Source of the DNA: Achromobacter veterisilvae
Lineage (GTDB): Bacteria > Pseudomonadota > Gammaproteobacteria > Burkholderiales > Burkholderiaceae_B
Direction of reading: 5' to 3'
DNA length: 64,000 bases
Assembly (NCBI RefSeq): GCF_900496975.1
Contig: NZ_UFQC01000003.1
Span: 62,001-126,000 of the forward strand
Of this stretch, positions 54,157 through 64,000 are shown piece by piece. The notes below the pieces were generated by a model. That model was given only the letters and a program-made list of their open reading frames with translations, was not told the DNA's origin and made no database searches. The first letter of the stretch is position 1. Each line of letters begins with the position of its first letter. Made by a program: the position numbers and the translations under genes.

Positions 54157-57100
54157 GTGAGTGGAAAGAGCAGCAAGACCTGGCTGGCGACAGCCGGGGT
54201 CGTCGTATTGGCGGGCGCCATCGGCCTGGGCTGGTGGATGGGGAAGGAGCGCCAGGCGGCTCCTCCCGCACCCGCCGCCGCGTCCCAGCCGGCCAGCCAG
54301 GCGGTTCCCGCGGCCGGGGGCGACGCCGCGCCGGCCCTGCCCGCCGCCGCGGTGGTCGGCGCGGCCGATCCCTTCGCGGCGCTGACCTGCCAGCCTCGCC
54401 AGTACAACGATGCGCTGTCGCTGGCCGTGACGTTCACCCAGCCGGTGGACGCCAAGGCTGAACTGGACGCTTTCCTCCAGGTCACGGATACGGGCTCCAC
54501 GTCCGGCGCGTCCGACCAGGATTCCGAGTCGGGCGCCAATGCCGGCGACCAGCCGGCGTCGGTCCAGCCGGGCGACTCCGCGCCCAAGGGCAAGATCCTC
54601 AAGGGCAACTGGGTGGTCGGCGACAACCCGCGCATCGTCTATTTCCCCTACGTGCAGCCGCAGCGCTCCTACGCGATCACGATGCGCGCCGGGCTGCCCG
54701 GCGCGGGCGTCTCGGGCAAGCTGGCGCAGGTCGCGCATTGCGAGGTCAAGACGCAGGCCATGCCGCCGTCCTTCTATTTCGCCAGCCGCGGCGTGGTGCT
54801 GCCGGCCGGCCAGAACGGCGGCCTGCCCGTGGCCACGGTGAACATCCCCGAGGTGGACGTGCAGTTCCTGCGCGTATCGCCCGAGCGCGTGCCCGAGCTG
54901 TTCGACACCGTCCTCGGCATCGGCCGCGGCGCCGCCTCGTCCCGCGATGAAGAAGACAGCGGCAGCGACTACGAAGACGAGTGGCGCTATTCCGACAACC
55001 GCAGCCTGAAGGGATCGGTCAGCAACTGGGACCTGGACCGCCTGAACTCGCTGACGACCAGCGTCTACCAGGGCCGTTTCGTCACCGACGACAAGCCCAA
55101 CCGCCGCCACGTCACGTTCCTGCCGGTCGAAGGCATCAAGGAACTGCAGGAACCGGGCATCTACGTCGCCGTGATGAGCCAGCCCGGCCGTTTCCGCTAT
55201 GAATACCAGGTGACGTATTTCTATGTCAGCGACATCGGCCTGCACGCGCGCCGCTATGCCGATCGCATCGAGGCCTATTCGGTTTCGCTGAAGAGCGGCA
55301 CCGCGATCCCGGGCGCCGTGTTCGAACTGGTGGACGGCGCCGGCAAGTCGCTGGCCAAGGCGGCCGCCGACGGGCAGGGGCACGTCCGCTTCGACGGCAG
55401 CTTCGCCAACGCGCGCGTCATCCGCGCGTCGCGCGACAAGGAAATGACCGTGCTGGCCCTGGGCGAACCGGCCCTGGACCTGTCCGAGTTCGATACGGGC
55501 GGGCATACGGCGCGTCCCAACAACCTGTTCGTCTATGCCGGGCGCAACCTGTACCGCCCGGGCGAAACCTTCAATGTGTCGGTGCTGCCGCGCGACCTGG
55601 ACGGCCGCATGCTCGCCCCGTCGCCGCTCACCGCCACGCTCAAGCGCCCGGACGGCCGCACGGTGCTGACCACGCTGTGGCATCCCGCCAAGGACCTGCC
55701 GGGCTACGTCGAGCGCAGCGTCGAACTGCCGCCGGACGCGCAGACCGGCACCTGGCTCCTGGAACTGCGCGTGGACCCCGCGTCGCGCGCGCCGGACGCA
55801 TCCTGGAAATTCCAGGTCGAGGAATTCCTGCCCGAGCGCATGAAGATGGCGCTGACCTCCGAACAAGAGGTGCTGAGCCCCGAGGAGACGCTGACGGTGG
55901 ACGTGCAGGGCGACTATCTCTATGGCGCGCCCGCGGCCGGCAACCGGCTCCTGTCCAGCTTCCAGGTCAAGCGCGACCGCTATGCGCTGCCCCAGCAATG
56001 GCCCGGCTTCATCTTCGGCGACGTGGCCGACGATTCCCGCCGCCATTTCGAAGAACTGCCCGAAGCGGCGCTGGACGACAAGGGCCGCGGCCAGCTCGAA
56101 GTCGATCCGCGCACCGGCGGCACGCATTCGCCGATGAAGGTCCGGGTCTCGGCCAGCCTGCTGGAATCGGGCGGCCGTCCGGTGGTGCGCTCGATCGAGC
56201 GCAGCGTCTGGCCCGCCGACCGCCTGATCGGTGTGCGTCCGCAATTCGACAGCGACGTGGCCCGCGAAGGCGCGCCCGCCGCGTTTGAAGTGATCCGCGC
56301 GAATGCGCAAGGCAAGATCGAGCCGCTGGCGCAGGCGCAGGTGCGCCTGTTCCGCGAAGACCGCCAGTACTACTGGCGCTTCGACGACCAGCGCGGCTGG
56401 AACAGCGGCTACACCGAAACCGAGGAACTGGTGGATTCGCGCGATATCGCGCTGAACGACCGCGCCCAGTTGACCCTGCCCGTGAAGTGGGGCCGCTACC
56501 GCCTCGAAATCGCCGACCCCGAAACGGGCGAAACGATGCGCTACCGCTTCTACGCGGGCTGGAACGCGCAGGACGCCGACGCCATGGGCAACCGCCCCGA
56601 CCGCGTCCAGATGAAGCTGGAAGGCGTGCCGGCCAAGCCGGGCGACAGCGTCAAGCTGACGCTGACCCCGCCGCATGACGGCCAGGCGCTCATCACCGTC
56701 GAAGGCGACCGCATGCTGTGGTCCACCTGGGTGGCGGTGAAGGCGACCGGCACGCAGGTCGAGATCCCCGTCGACAAGAGCTGGAAGCGGCACGACCTGT
56801 ACATCGCCGCGGCCGTGTTCCGCCCCGGCAGCGAAGGCGACCGCGTAACCCCGGCGCGCGCGCTGGGCCTGACTTTCCTGCCCATCGCCAGCGCCGACCG
56901 CAAGCTGGACGTCAAGGTCACGGCCGCCGCCAAGGCGGTGCCCGAAACCAGGACGACCGTGCGCGTCAAGGTCGACGGCGCCCAGGACAAGCAGGCCACG
57001 GTGACCCTGTCGGCCGTGGACGTGGGCATCCTGAACATCAACCAGTACAAGACGCCCGACCCGCTCGACTACTTCTTCGGCAAGCACCGCTACGCGCCCG

Positions 57101-59379
57101 AACTGCTGGACATGTACGGCAAGCTGATCGAGAAGATGGACGGCACCAAGGGCAAGCTGAAGTGGGGCGGCGACGCCGCCATGCGCGGCGACAGCAAGAG
57201 CCTGCCGAAGAAGGTCAAGCTGGTGGACCTGTTCTCGGGCCCGGTGAAGCTGAACGCGCAGGGCGAGGCGGACATCCCGCTGGACCTGCCCGACTTCAAC
57301 GGCACGCTGCGCCTGATGGCGGTGGCCTTCACGCCCGACAACTACGGCAGCACCGACGCCGAAATGGTGGTGGCGGCGCCGATCGTGGCCGAATTGAACA
57401 CCCCGCGCTTCATCACGCCGGGCGACCAGGCCGCGATCGCGCTCGACGTGACCAACCTGAGCGGCGCCGAGCAGAAGGTGACCGTGAAGCTGGAAGCGCT
57501 GGATCCGCTGGCCATCGTCGACGGCGTCAAGACCGTGACGCTGAAGGACAAGCAGCGCGCCACGCTGCGCTTCAACGCCACCACCACCGGCTCGTACGGC
57601 CTGGGCCTGTTGCGCCTGACCGTCGACGGGCAGGGGGGCGGCAAGCCCGTGCACATCGTGCGCGAATCCGTGCTGCAGGTGCAGCCGGCCCACGCGGCCG
57701 AGCGCCAGGTGCGGCGCCTGCGCCTGAACCCGGGCGAATCGAACGCGCCGCAGGCTTCGTGGGTGGCGTCCTATTACCCGGACTCCGCCACCGTCAGCCT
57801 GACCGTCTCGAACCGTCCGCCGTTCAACGTCAACCGCCTGGTCGAAGGATTGCTCAACTATCCCTACGGATGCACCGAGCAGACCATCAGCGCGACCCTG
57901 CCGTGGGTGATGATCGACGAGGACTCGGCCAAGCAGTTCGGCCTGAAGCCGCGCACCCAGGCCGAGCGCGCGGCCAAGGTGGCCGGCGCGGTCGGCCGCC
58001 TGGCCGGCATGCGCAACGCGGTGGGCTCCTACAACCTGTGGAGCAGTTCCTCGGGACGCGATGTGTGGCTGACGGCCTATGCCGTCGGCTTCCTGCAGGA
58101 CGCCCGCGACAAGGGCTTCGAAGTGCCCGAGGCGGCGCTGGACCGTTCGCGCCAGTGGCTGCTGGAGCAGGTGCAGCAGAGCACCGGCGCGTTCGGCACC
58201 TGGTCGGCCAACCTCAAGCGCAACGTCGAGTCGGGACGCTTCGATTCCAGCGACGCCAACATCCTGCGGGAAGACCACCGCCGCTTCGCCGGCCTGGCCA
58301 CCGCGATACTGGCGCTGGCGCGCGACAACAAGGCGCCGCTGTCCACCGTGCGCCAGTTGTTCGACAACTACCAGGAGCGCGCGCGCTCGCCGCTGCCGCT
58401 GATCCAGTTGGCGGCCGCCTTCAAGCTCATGGGCGACGAAGGGCGCATGAAGACCGCGCTCGACCTGGCCATGGCGCGCGAGTACGGCATCACCCAGCGC
58501 CGCAGCGGCGGCTACTACGACGAATGGCTGGGCGACTACGGCAGCGGCGTGCGCGATTACGCGCTGGCCTATGCCCTGGCGCAACAGTACGAACTGCGCC
58601 ACGAGCGCGTCGACAATCTGATGACGCAACTGGCGGGCCGGCTGGGCAACCGTTCGTACCTGTCGACGCAGGAGCAGATGGCGCTGCTGCTGGCGGCGCG
58701 CGCGATGGGCGGGGACAAGGCCACGCCCTGGGAAGCCGCGCTGACCGTGAACGGCGCGCGCAAGCCGCTGGCCGGCGGCAAGAGCGACCAGACCGTGTCG
58801 CTGTCGGCGGCCGACCTGGCCGGCACGCAACTGGTCAATACCGGCAGCCAGTCCCTGTTCGTGGAATACGACATCCAGGGCAGCCCGACGTCGGCCCCCG
58901 CGCCGCGCAGCGACATCATCCAGCTCAAGCGCGGCTGGTATCGTCCCGACGGCCGTCCGTGGGACGGCGGCACCCTGCAGACCGGCGACATGCTGGTGGT
59001 CTGGGTGCAGGCCAGCGCCAACCAGAACATCCCGGACGGGCTGCTGGTGGACCGCGTGCCGGCGGGCTTCGAAGTCGAGAACCTGAACCTGTCGCAAAGC
59101 CCCGAGATGCAGGACTGGTCGATCGGCGGGCGGCGAGTGGCCGAGGCCATGGCCGATCCCAACATCAAGCATCGCGAGTTCCGCGACGACCGCTACGTGG
59201 CCGCGGTGGCGCTGGGACGCGGCAAGGTGGACGTGTTCTATCTCGTGCGCGTCGTGACGCCGGGCCGCTACGCGGTGCCGTCGACGGTGGCCGAGGATAT
59301 GTACCGGCCGGAAATCCGGGGCGTGGGCGAGCAATGGAGCACGGTGGAAATCCGCGACCGCGGCGCCAAGCGTCCTTGA
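54157..59379 (+). CDS. Bacterial alpha-2-macroglobulin (thioester type)
   Basis: A 1740-residue periplasmic protease trap of the ECAM/YfhM type. It has an N-terminal membrane anchor (TWLATAGVVVLAGAIGLGWWMG, no lipobox), a chain of macroglobulin domains, and the thioester motif GCTEQ with C1239 and Q1242, in NYPYGCTEQTISATLPW. The thioester is intact, so proteases could be covalently captured. The GTG start has GGGAG 7 nt upstream. The pbpC start overlaps its stop, a pairing known in other bacteria, where the trap guards the periplasm when peptidoglycan is breached. Confidence 0.92.
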   Translation: MSGKSSKTWLATAGVVVLAGAIGLGWWMGKERQAAPPAPAAASQPASQAVPAAGGDAAPALPAAAVVGAADPFAALTCQPRQYNDALSLAVTFTQPVDAKAELDAFLQVTDTGSTSGASDQDSESGANAGDQPASVQPGDSAPKGKILKGNWVVGDNPRIVYFPYVQPQRSYAITMRAGLPGAGVSGKLAQVAHCEVKTQAMPPSFYFASRGVVLPAGQNGGLPVATVNIPEVDVQFLRVSPERVPELFDTVLGIGRGAASSRDEEDSGSDYEDEWRYSDNRSLKGSVSNWDLDRLNSLTTSVYQGRFVTDDKPNRRHVTFLPVEGIKELQEPGIYVAVMSQPGRFRYEYQVTYFYVSDIGLHARRYADRIEAYSVSLKSGTAIPGAVFELVDGAGKSLAKAAADGQGHVRFDGSFANARVIRASRDKEMTVLALGEPALDLSEFDTGGHTARPNNLFVYAGRNLYRPGETFNVSVLPRDLDGRMLAPSPLTATLKRPDGRTVLTTLWHPAKDLPGYVERSVELPPDAQTGTWLLELRVDPASRAPDASWKFQVEEFLPERMKMALTSEQEVLSPEETLTVDVQGDYLYGAPAAGNRLLSSFQVKRDRYALPQQWPGFIFGDVADDSRRHFEELPEAALDDKGRGQLEVDPRTGGTHSPMKVRVSASLLESGGRPVVRSIERSVWPADRLIGVRPQFDSDVAREGAPAAFEVIRANAQGKIEPLAQAQVRLFREDRQYYWRFDDQRGWNSGYTETEELVDSRDIALNDRAQLTLPVKWGRYRLEIADPETGETMRYRFYAGWNAQDADAMGNRPDRVQMKLEGVPAKPGDSVKLTLTPPHDGQALITVEGDRMLWSTWVAVKATGTQVEIPVDKSWKRHDLYIAAAVFRPGSEGDRVTPARALGLTFLPIASADRKLDVKVTAAAKAVPETRTTVRVKVDGAQDKQATVTLSAVDVGILNINQYKTPDPLDYFFGKHRYAPELLDMYGKLIEKMDGTKGKLKWGGDAAMRGDSKSLPKKVKLVDLFSGPVKLNAQGEADIPLDLPDFNGTLRLMAVAFTPDNYGSTDAEMVVAAPIVAELNTPRFITPGDQAAIALDVTNLSGAEQKVTVKLEALDPLAIVDGVKTVTLKDKQRATLRFNATTTGSYGLGLLRLTVDGQGGGKPVHIVRESVLQVQPAHAAERQVRRLRLNPGESNAPQASWVASYYPDSATVSLTVSNRPPFNVNRLVEGLLNYPYGCTEQTISATLPWVMIDEDSAKQFGLKPRTQAERAAKVAGAVGRLAGMRNAVGSYNLWSSSSGRDVWLTAYAVGFLQDARDKGFEVPEAALDRSRQWLLEQVQQSTGAFGTWSANLKRNVESGRFDSSDANILREDHRRFAGLATAILALARDNKAPLSTVRQLFDNYQERARSPLPLIQLAAAFKLMGDEGRMKTALDLAMAREYGITQRRSGGYYDEWLGDYGSGVRDYALAYALAQQYELRHERVDNLMTQLAGRLGNRSYLSTQEQMALLLAARAMGGDKATPWEAALTVNGARKPLAGGKSDQTVSLSAADLAGTQLVNTGSQSLFVEYDIQGSPTSAPAPRSDIIQLKRGWYRPDGRPWDGGTLQTGDMLVVWVQASANQNIPDGLLVDRVPAGFEVENLNLSQSPEMQDWSIGGRRVAEAMADPNIKHREFRDDRYVAAVALGRGKVDVFYLVRVVTPGRYAVPSTVAEDMYRPEIRGVGEQWSTVEIRDRGAKRP

Positions 59380-61598
59380 ACGCCGCCGACACCGCGGCGG
59401 CGGGCGCCCGGCGCGCCCGCCGCTGGCGGCGGCGGGGAATCTTCGCGGCCAGCGCGTTGTTTGCGCTGGCCGCGTTGTTATTCGCGCTGGACCGCCTTTA
59501 TCCCCTGCCGTCCGTGGACTCGGGCGGGGCCGCGGTGGTCGTGGCCGCCGACGGCACGCCCCTGCGCAACTATCCCAGCCGCGACGGCATCTGGCGCTAT
59601 CCGGTCAAGCCGGACCAGGTGTCCGCCCGCTACCTGGAAACGCTGCTGACCTACGAAGACCGCTGGTTCTACTGGCACCCCGGCGTGAATCCGGTGGCGC
59701 TGGCGCGCGCCGGCTGGCAATGGGCCACCAACCGCCGCATCGTGTCGGGCGGATCCACCCTGACCATGCAGGCCGCGCGGCTGATCGATCCGGAACTGGC
59801 CGGCAGGCCGTCGCGTTCCCTGTCCGCCAAGCTGCGCCAGGCCTGGCGCGCCGTCCAATTGGAGATGCACTACAGCAAGGACGAGATCCTGTCCCTGTAC
59901 CTGACCCACGCGCCGATGGGCGGCATCGTGGAAGGGGTGGAGATGGGCTCGCGCCTGTGGCTGGGCAAGCCCGCCCGCGACCTGAGCCCGGCCGAGGCCG
60001 CGATGCTGACCGCCTTGCCGCAGGCGCCGTCGCGGCTGCGCCCCGACCGCCACCCCGAAGCCGCGCAGGCCGCCCGCGACAAGGTGCTGGACCGCATGGT
60101 CGAACTGGGCCGCTGGACGCCCGCCGAGGTGGCCGACGCTAAGATCGAGCGCGTGGTGGCGCCGCCGCTGCGGGCCCGCTGGCTGGCGCCGCTGGCCGCG
60201 CAGCGGCTGTTGCAGGAAGCGGGCGCGAAGCGTTTCGGCGCCCAGCGGTCCGGCGAGCGGCCGGCCCTGGTGGCGTCCACCCTGGACGCGGACATGCAGG
60301 CCTCGGTTGAACGCATGCTGCTGGACCGCGTGGACGGCCTGCCGCCCAAGGTGTCGATGGCCGTCCTGGCGATGGACAACGACACGCTGGAGGTCAAGGC
60401 CTATGCCGGCTCCGCCGATTTTTCCGACGATACCCGCTACGCCCACGTGGACATGGTGCGCGGGGTGCGTTCGCCCGGGTCTACGCTCAAGCCCTTCCTG
60501 TACGCGCAGGCGCTGGACGAGGGCCTGATCCACTCCGAAAGCCTGCTGATGGACGCGCCCATGTCCTTCGGCGGCTATGCGCCGGGGAACTTTCAGGCGG
60601 CGTTCGCCGGTCCCATCAGCGTGGCGCAGGCCTTGCAGCGGTCGCTGAACGTGCCGGCCGTGGACCTGCTGGACCGGGTCGGGCCCAGCCGTTTCGCCTC
60701 GGCCATGCTGGCCGGCGGGGTGCGGTTACGATTGCCCGCCGGCGCCCAGCCCAATTTGAGCTTGATTTTGGGCGGGGGCGGCACCACATTGGAAGAACTG
60801 GTGGGCGCTTACCGGGCCCTGGCCCGGGGCGGCGTCGCCGGCCGGCCCCGCCTGCGGGCGGAGCAGCCGGTGGTCGAGTCCCGTATGATGAGCCCTGGGG
60901 CGGCCTGGATCGTCCGCGATATTCTCGAGGGCGGCGGCCACCCCGACCGGCCGTTCTACCAGTCGGGCAGCCCGGCCCGGCGGCTGGCCTGGAAAACCGG
61001 GACGAGTTTCGGATTCCGGGATGCCTGGGCGGTCGGAGTGACCGACAGGTGGACGATCGGCGTCTGGGTCGGCCGGCCCGACGGCACCCCCAATCCGGGT
61101 TTTTTCGGGGCGAACGTTGCCGCGCCGCTGCTGCAGGATATCGTGGCGGCCTTGCCGGAAGGCGCGCAGCAGGTCCGCGTCAGGCCCGCGACGGTGCAGT
61201 CCGCCGTGACGTGCTGGCCGCTGGGCTACAGGCTGGGCAGCGTGCCATCCGGCGCTTGTCCGGAACAGCGCGCGGCGTGGATCCTGAACGACACCGCGCC
61301 GCCGTCGTTCGCCGGCTATGCCGACGCCTCGCAGGGGCCCTTGCGCCTGGGAGGCGTGGCGGCCGGCTCGGTGCTGCGGCCCGTGCCCGGCGGACGGCGG
61401 GTGGCGCTGGACGTGGATGTGCAGGGAGCCGAAGGCGAAGTATGGTGGATGCTCGACGGGCGCGTGGTCAGCCATGGCGCGTCGGGTCATCCTTTCAATT
61501 TAGTGCTGGCGCAGGACGGCCGGTATACCCTTACAGTCATGGATGCACTAGGGCGCCACGACAGTGTGGTTTTTGAAATCGCTGGCGTTACGCCATGA
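59376..61598 (+). CDS. pbpC: Penicillin-binding protein 1C
   Basis: A 740-residue bifunctional peptidoglycan enzyme. After a TM near 20-42, the glycosyltransferase has EDRWFYWHPGVNPVALARA (Glu-94), GGSTLTMQAARL and KLRQAWRAVQLEMHYSKDEILSLYL; the transpeptidase has S369-T-L-K372, SLN in LQRSLNVPAV, and K540-TG; the C-terminus is a BiPBP_C-type domain. The TTG start overlaps the a2M stop (TTGA), so the two are coupled. It repairs or inserts peptidoglycan, and its role is paired with the protease trap. Confidence 0.93.
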   Translation: MNAADTAAAGARRARRWRRRGIFAASALFALAALLFALDRLYPLPSVDSGGAAVVVAADGTPLRNYPSRDGIWRYPVKPDQVSARYLETLLTYEDRWFYWHPGVNPVALARAGWQWATNRRIVSGGSTLTMQAARLIDPELAGRPSRSLSAKLRQAWRAVQLEMHYSKDEILSLYLTHAPMGGIVEGVEMGSRLWLGKPARDLSPAEAAMLTALPQAPSRLRPDRHPEAAQAARDKVLDRMVELGRWTPAEVADAKIERVVAPPLRARWLAPLAAQRLLQEAGAKRFGAQRSGERPALVASTLDADMQASVERMLLDRVDGLPPKVSMAVLAMDNDTLEVKAYAGSADFSDDTRYAHVDMVRGVRSPGSTLKPFLYAQALDEGLIHSESLLMDAPMSFGGYAPGNFQAAFAGPISVAQALQRSLNVPAVDLLDRVGPSRFASAMLAGGVRLRLPAGAQPNLSLILGGGGTTLEELVGAYRALARGGVAGRPRLRAEQPVVESRMMSPGAAWIVRDILEGGGHPDRPFYQSGSPARRLAWKTGTSFGFRDAWAVGVTDRWTIGVWVGRPDGTPNPGFFGANVAAPLLQDIVAALPEGAQQVRVRPATVQSAVTCWPLGYRLGSVPSGACPEQRAAWILNDTAPPSFAGYADASQGPLRLGGVAAGSVLRPVPGGRRVALDVDVQGAEGEVWWMLDGRVVSHGASGHPFNLVLAQDGRYTLTVMDALGRHDSVVFEIAGVTP

Positions 61599-61653
61599 TC
61601 GGCATAGAATATGAATCGTGTATTTGACCGCTTCGATGCGTCACGGAGGAAGC

Positions 61654-63966
61654 GTGATTTCTCAAGAGCTTGAAGTCAGCCTGCATATGGCTTTCGTCGA
61701 GGCCCGTTCGGCCCGGCACGAATTTATTACCGTCGAGCATCTGCTGTTGTCGCTGCTCGACAACGCTTCGGCTGTCGAGGTCCTGCGCGCCTGCGCCGCC
61801 AACCTGGATGATTTGCGCCGCAACCTGCGCCAGTTCGTCTCGGAAAACACGCCCGTGATTCCGAGCGGCGCCGAAGTCGACACCCAGCCCACGCTGGGAT
61901 TCCAGCGCGTGATCCAGCGCGCGATCATGCACGTGTCCGCGGGAGGCACCGGCAAGAAGCCGGTCACCGGCGCGAACGTGCTCGTGGCCATTTTCGGCGA
62001 AAAGGATTCGCACGCCGTGTACTACCTGCAGCAGCAGGGCGTCACCCGGCTCGATGTCGTCAATTTCCTCTCGCATGGCATTACCAAACAGCCACAGGTG
62101 GAGTCCGCCGCCGTGCAGAAAGAGCAGCAGACCAATGGTGAAGAACAGGGCGAATCGCGCCAGTCGCCGCTGGACCAGTACGCTACCGACCTGAACGCGG
62201 CCGCGCTGGCCGGGCGCATCGATCCCCTGATCGGGCGCGAACACGAGGTCGAGCGCGTGATCCAGGTGCTGTGCCGCCGCCGCAAGAACAATCCGCTGCT
62301 GGTCGGCGAGGCCGGCGTGGGCAAGACCGCCATCGCCGAAGGCCTGGCCTGGCGCATCACGCGCGGGGAAGTGCCCGAGATCCTGCAGGCCGCCCAGGTC
62401 TATTCCCTGGACATGGGCGCGCTGCTGGCCGGCACCAAGTACCGCGGCGATTTCGAACAGCGCCTGAAGGGCGTGCTCAAGCAGATCCGCGGCAATCCCG
62501 ACGCCATCCTCTTCATCGACGAAATCCATACGCTGATCGGAGCCGGCTCGGCTTCCGGCGGCACGCTGGACGCCTCCAACCTCTTGAAGCCGGCCTTGTC
62601 GTCCGGGCAGCTCAAGTGCATCGGCGCGACCACGTATACGGAATACCGCGGCGTCTTCGAAAAGGACCACGCTCTGTCGCGCCGGTTCCAGAAGATCGAC
62701 GTGCCCGAGCCCAGCGTCGAACAGACCGTGCAGATCCTGCGCGGCCTGAAGAGCCGCTTCGAGGAACACCACAGCGTCCGCTATTCCGCCGCCGCGCTGT
62801 CGGCCGCCGCGGAACTGTCGGCGCGCTTCATCAATGACCGCCACCTGCCCGACAAGGCCATCGACGTGATCGACGAGGCCGGTGCCGCGCAGCGCCTGCT
62901 GCCGCGCTCGCGCCAGAAGAAGGTGATCGGCAAGGTGGACATCGAGAACATCGTGTCCAAGATCGCGCGCATCCCGCCGCAGTCCGTCTCCAACGACGAC
63001 CGCAGCAAGCTCGCTACGCTGGACCGCGACCTGAAGACCGTGGTCTTCGGCCAGGACAACGCCATCGAGGCCCTGTCCGCCGCCATCAAGATGGCGCGTT
63101 CGGGCCTGGGCAAGCCGGAAAAGCCGATCGGCGCCTTCCTGTTCTCCGGCCCCACCGGGGTGGGCAAGACCGAAGTGGCGCGCCAACTGGCGTTCACGCT
63201 GGGCGTCGAGCTGCTGCGCTTCGACATGTCGGAATACATGGAGCGCCACGCGGTGTCGCGCCTGATCGGCGCGCCTCCGGGCTACGTCGGGTTCGACCAG
63301 GGCGGCCTGCTGACCGAGGCCATCACCAAGCAGCCGCACTGCGTGCTGCTGCTGGACGAAATCGAAAAGGCGCATCCGGATGTGTTCAACATCCTGCTGC
63401 AGGTCATGGACCACGGCACGCTGACCGACAACAACGGCCGCAAGGCCGACTTCCGCAACGTCATCCTCATCATGACGACGAACGCGGGCGCCGAAACCCT
63501 GAACCGTCCGTCCATCGGTTTCGCCAATTCGCGCGTGGTGGGCGACGAAATGGCGGAAATCCGCCGCATGTTCACGCCCGAATTCCGCAACCGCCTCGAC
63601 GCGATCATCCCGTTCGCGCCGCTGGACCGCGAAATCATCCTGCGCGTGGTGGACAAGTTCCTCATGCAACTGGAAGACCAACTGCACGAGCGCCGCGTGG
63701 AAGCCGTTTTCACCACGCGCCTGCGCGAGCATCTCGCCAAGGAGGGGTTCGATCCGCTCATGGGCGCGCGTCCCATGCAACGCCTCATCCAGGACACCAT
63801 CCGGCGCGCGCTGGCCGACGAGCTGCTGTTCGGCAAGCTGGTCGAGGGCGGCACGGTCACGGTGGACCTGGACGACGAAGGCAAGGTGACGCTGAACTTC
63901 GACGACAGCGGCAAGCCGCCGTCCTCGGATGCGCCCGACAAGCAGGAAGTCGAACTGGTCGACTAG
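61654..63966 (+). CDS. clpA: ATP-dependent Clp protease ATP-binding subunit ClpA
   Basis: A 770-residue AAA+ unfoldase. The N-terminal double-Clp domain starts [34 protein letters not shown], the first Walker A is GEAGVGKT near residue 218 and the second GPTGVGKT near 499, with the ClpP-contacting region after. The GTG start has GGAGGA upstream. ClpP is not adjacent. The final 34 nt of the window hold no gene. Confidence 0.96.
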   Translation: MISQELEVSLHMAFVEARSARHEFITVEHLLLSLLDNASAVEVLRACAANLDDLRRNLRQFVSENTPVIPSGAEVDTQPTLGFQRVIQRAIMHVSAGGTGKKPVTGANVLVAIFGEKDSHAVYYLQQQGVTRLDVVNFLSHGITKQPQVESAAVQKEQQTNGEEQGESRQSPLDQYATDLNAAALAGRIDPLIGREHEVERVIQVLCRRRKNNPLLVGEAGVGKTAIAEGLAWRITRGEVPEILQAAQVYSLDMGALLAGTKYRGDFEQRLKGVLKQIRGNPDAILFIDEIHTLIGAGSASGGTLDASNLLKPALSSGQLKCIGATTYTEYRGVFEKDHALSRRFQKIDVPEPSVEQTVQILRGLKSRFEEHHSVRYSAAALSAAAELSARFINDRHLPDKAIDVIDEAGAAQRLLPRSRQKKVIGKVDIENIVSKIARIPPQSVSNDDRSKLATLDRDLKTVVFGQDNAIEALSAAIKMARSGLGKPEKPIGAFLFSGPTGVGKTEVARQLAFTLGVELLRFDMSEYMERHAVSRLIGAPPGYVGFDQGGLLTEAITKQPHCVLLLDEIEKAHPDVFNILLQVMDHGTLTDNNGRKADFRNVILIMTTNAGAETLNRPSIGFANSRVVGDEMAEIRRMFTPEFRNRLDAIIPFAPLDREIILRVVDKFLMQLEDQLHERRVEAVFTTRLREHLAKEGFDPLMGARPMQRLIQDTIRRALADELLFGKLVEGGTVTVDLDDEGKVTLNFDDSGKPPSSDAPDKQEVELVD

Positions 63967-64000
63967 GCAAAAGGGCATGCCTCCCTCATGACCGCGGACC

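Noticed and set aside
54049..59334. A 1761-residue open frame on the minus strand opposite the alpha-2-macroglobulin gene
   Set aside because: It is a GC-driven antisense shadow: His/Gln/Gly/Arg-rich with no domain, while the plus strand has clear macroglobulin and thioester motifs.

Overview
The window is GC-rich and coding-dense, and it looks like chromosome of an Alcaligenaceae betaproteobacterium, close to Bordetella or Achromobacter. The main reasons are five orphan Bug/TctC periplasmic receptors, gene orders such as rpsT-murJ and ycaR-kdsB-adk, and GC-driven long antisense frames. No tRNA, rRNA, CRISPR array, prophage or intact insertion sequence was seen.

Layout. 1-7059: a Bug receptor with a partial GntR regulator, then a LysR-controlled operon (CitE-like lyase, class III CoA-transferase, cyclase-family hydrolase, Bug receptor, PcaC-like protein), probably for an organic acid that is activated to a CoA thioester and cleaved. 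7117-12250: hpnC-hpnD-hpnE for squalene synthesis, then alr and an SDR. 12330-17325: a homoprotocatechuate meta-cleavage cluster (hpaFG1 fusion, hpaG2, hpaH, hpaI; divergent hpaD; hpaR) with two matching palindromes at its divergent promoters. 17432-21106: a membrane protein of unknown role, radA, a TauE/SafE permease and a small secreted Lys/His-rich peptide. 21269-31425: two divergent sugar-acid-type operons with three more Bug receptors, a 2-hydroxyacid dehydrogenase, DapA-family, Ldh2-family and IlvD/Edd-family enzymes, a FadR-type regulator and a GarL-like aldolase. Dispersed repeats with GTGTCTGACAC ends bracket the last two genes.

31629-34636: lysA and its activator lysR are divergent, but a PemK/MazF toxin-antitoxin module sits between them. 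34742-45346: rpsT, an orphan FecR-like protein, murJ, a short-chain dehydrogenase, adk, kdsB, ycaR, lpxK, exbD and exbB on the minus strand. This envelope block is broken by a plus-strand gene for an IgaA/UmoB-type membrane protein that keeps the five-segment topology and four periplasmic cysteines of enterobacterial IgaA. 45452-53459: a cluster of DnaA-box-like sequences before xseA, then sodB, a chemoreceptor, a CLC channel/transporter, pcaF, a DUF192 protein and cspA. 53686-63966: clpS and clpA, separated by an alpha-2-macroglobulin (thioester type) and pbpC pair.

The most noteworthy items are the IgaA-like protein outside enterobacteria, the hpaF-hpaG1 gene fusion, the toxin-antitoxin insertion in the lysA/lysR intergenic region, the repeat family, the clpS/a2M/pbpC/clpA arrangement and the DnaA-box cluster. 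All functions are inferred from sequence alone.
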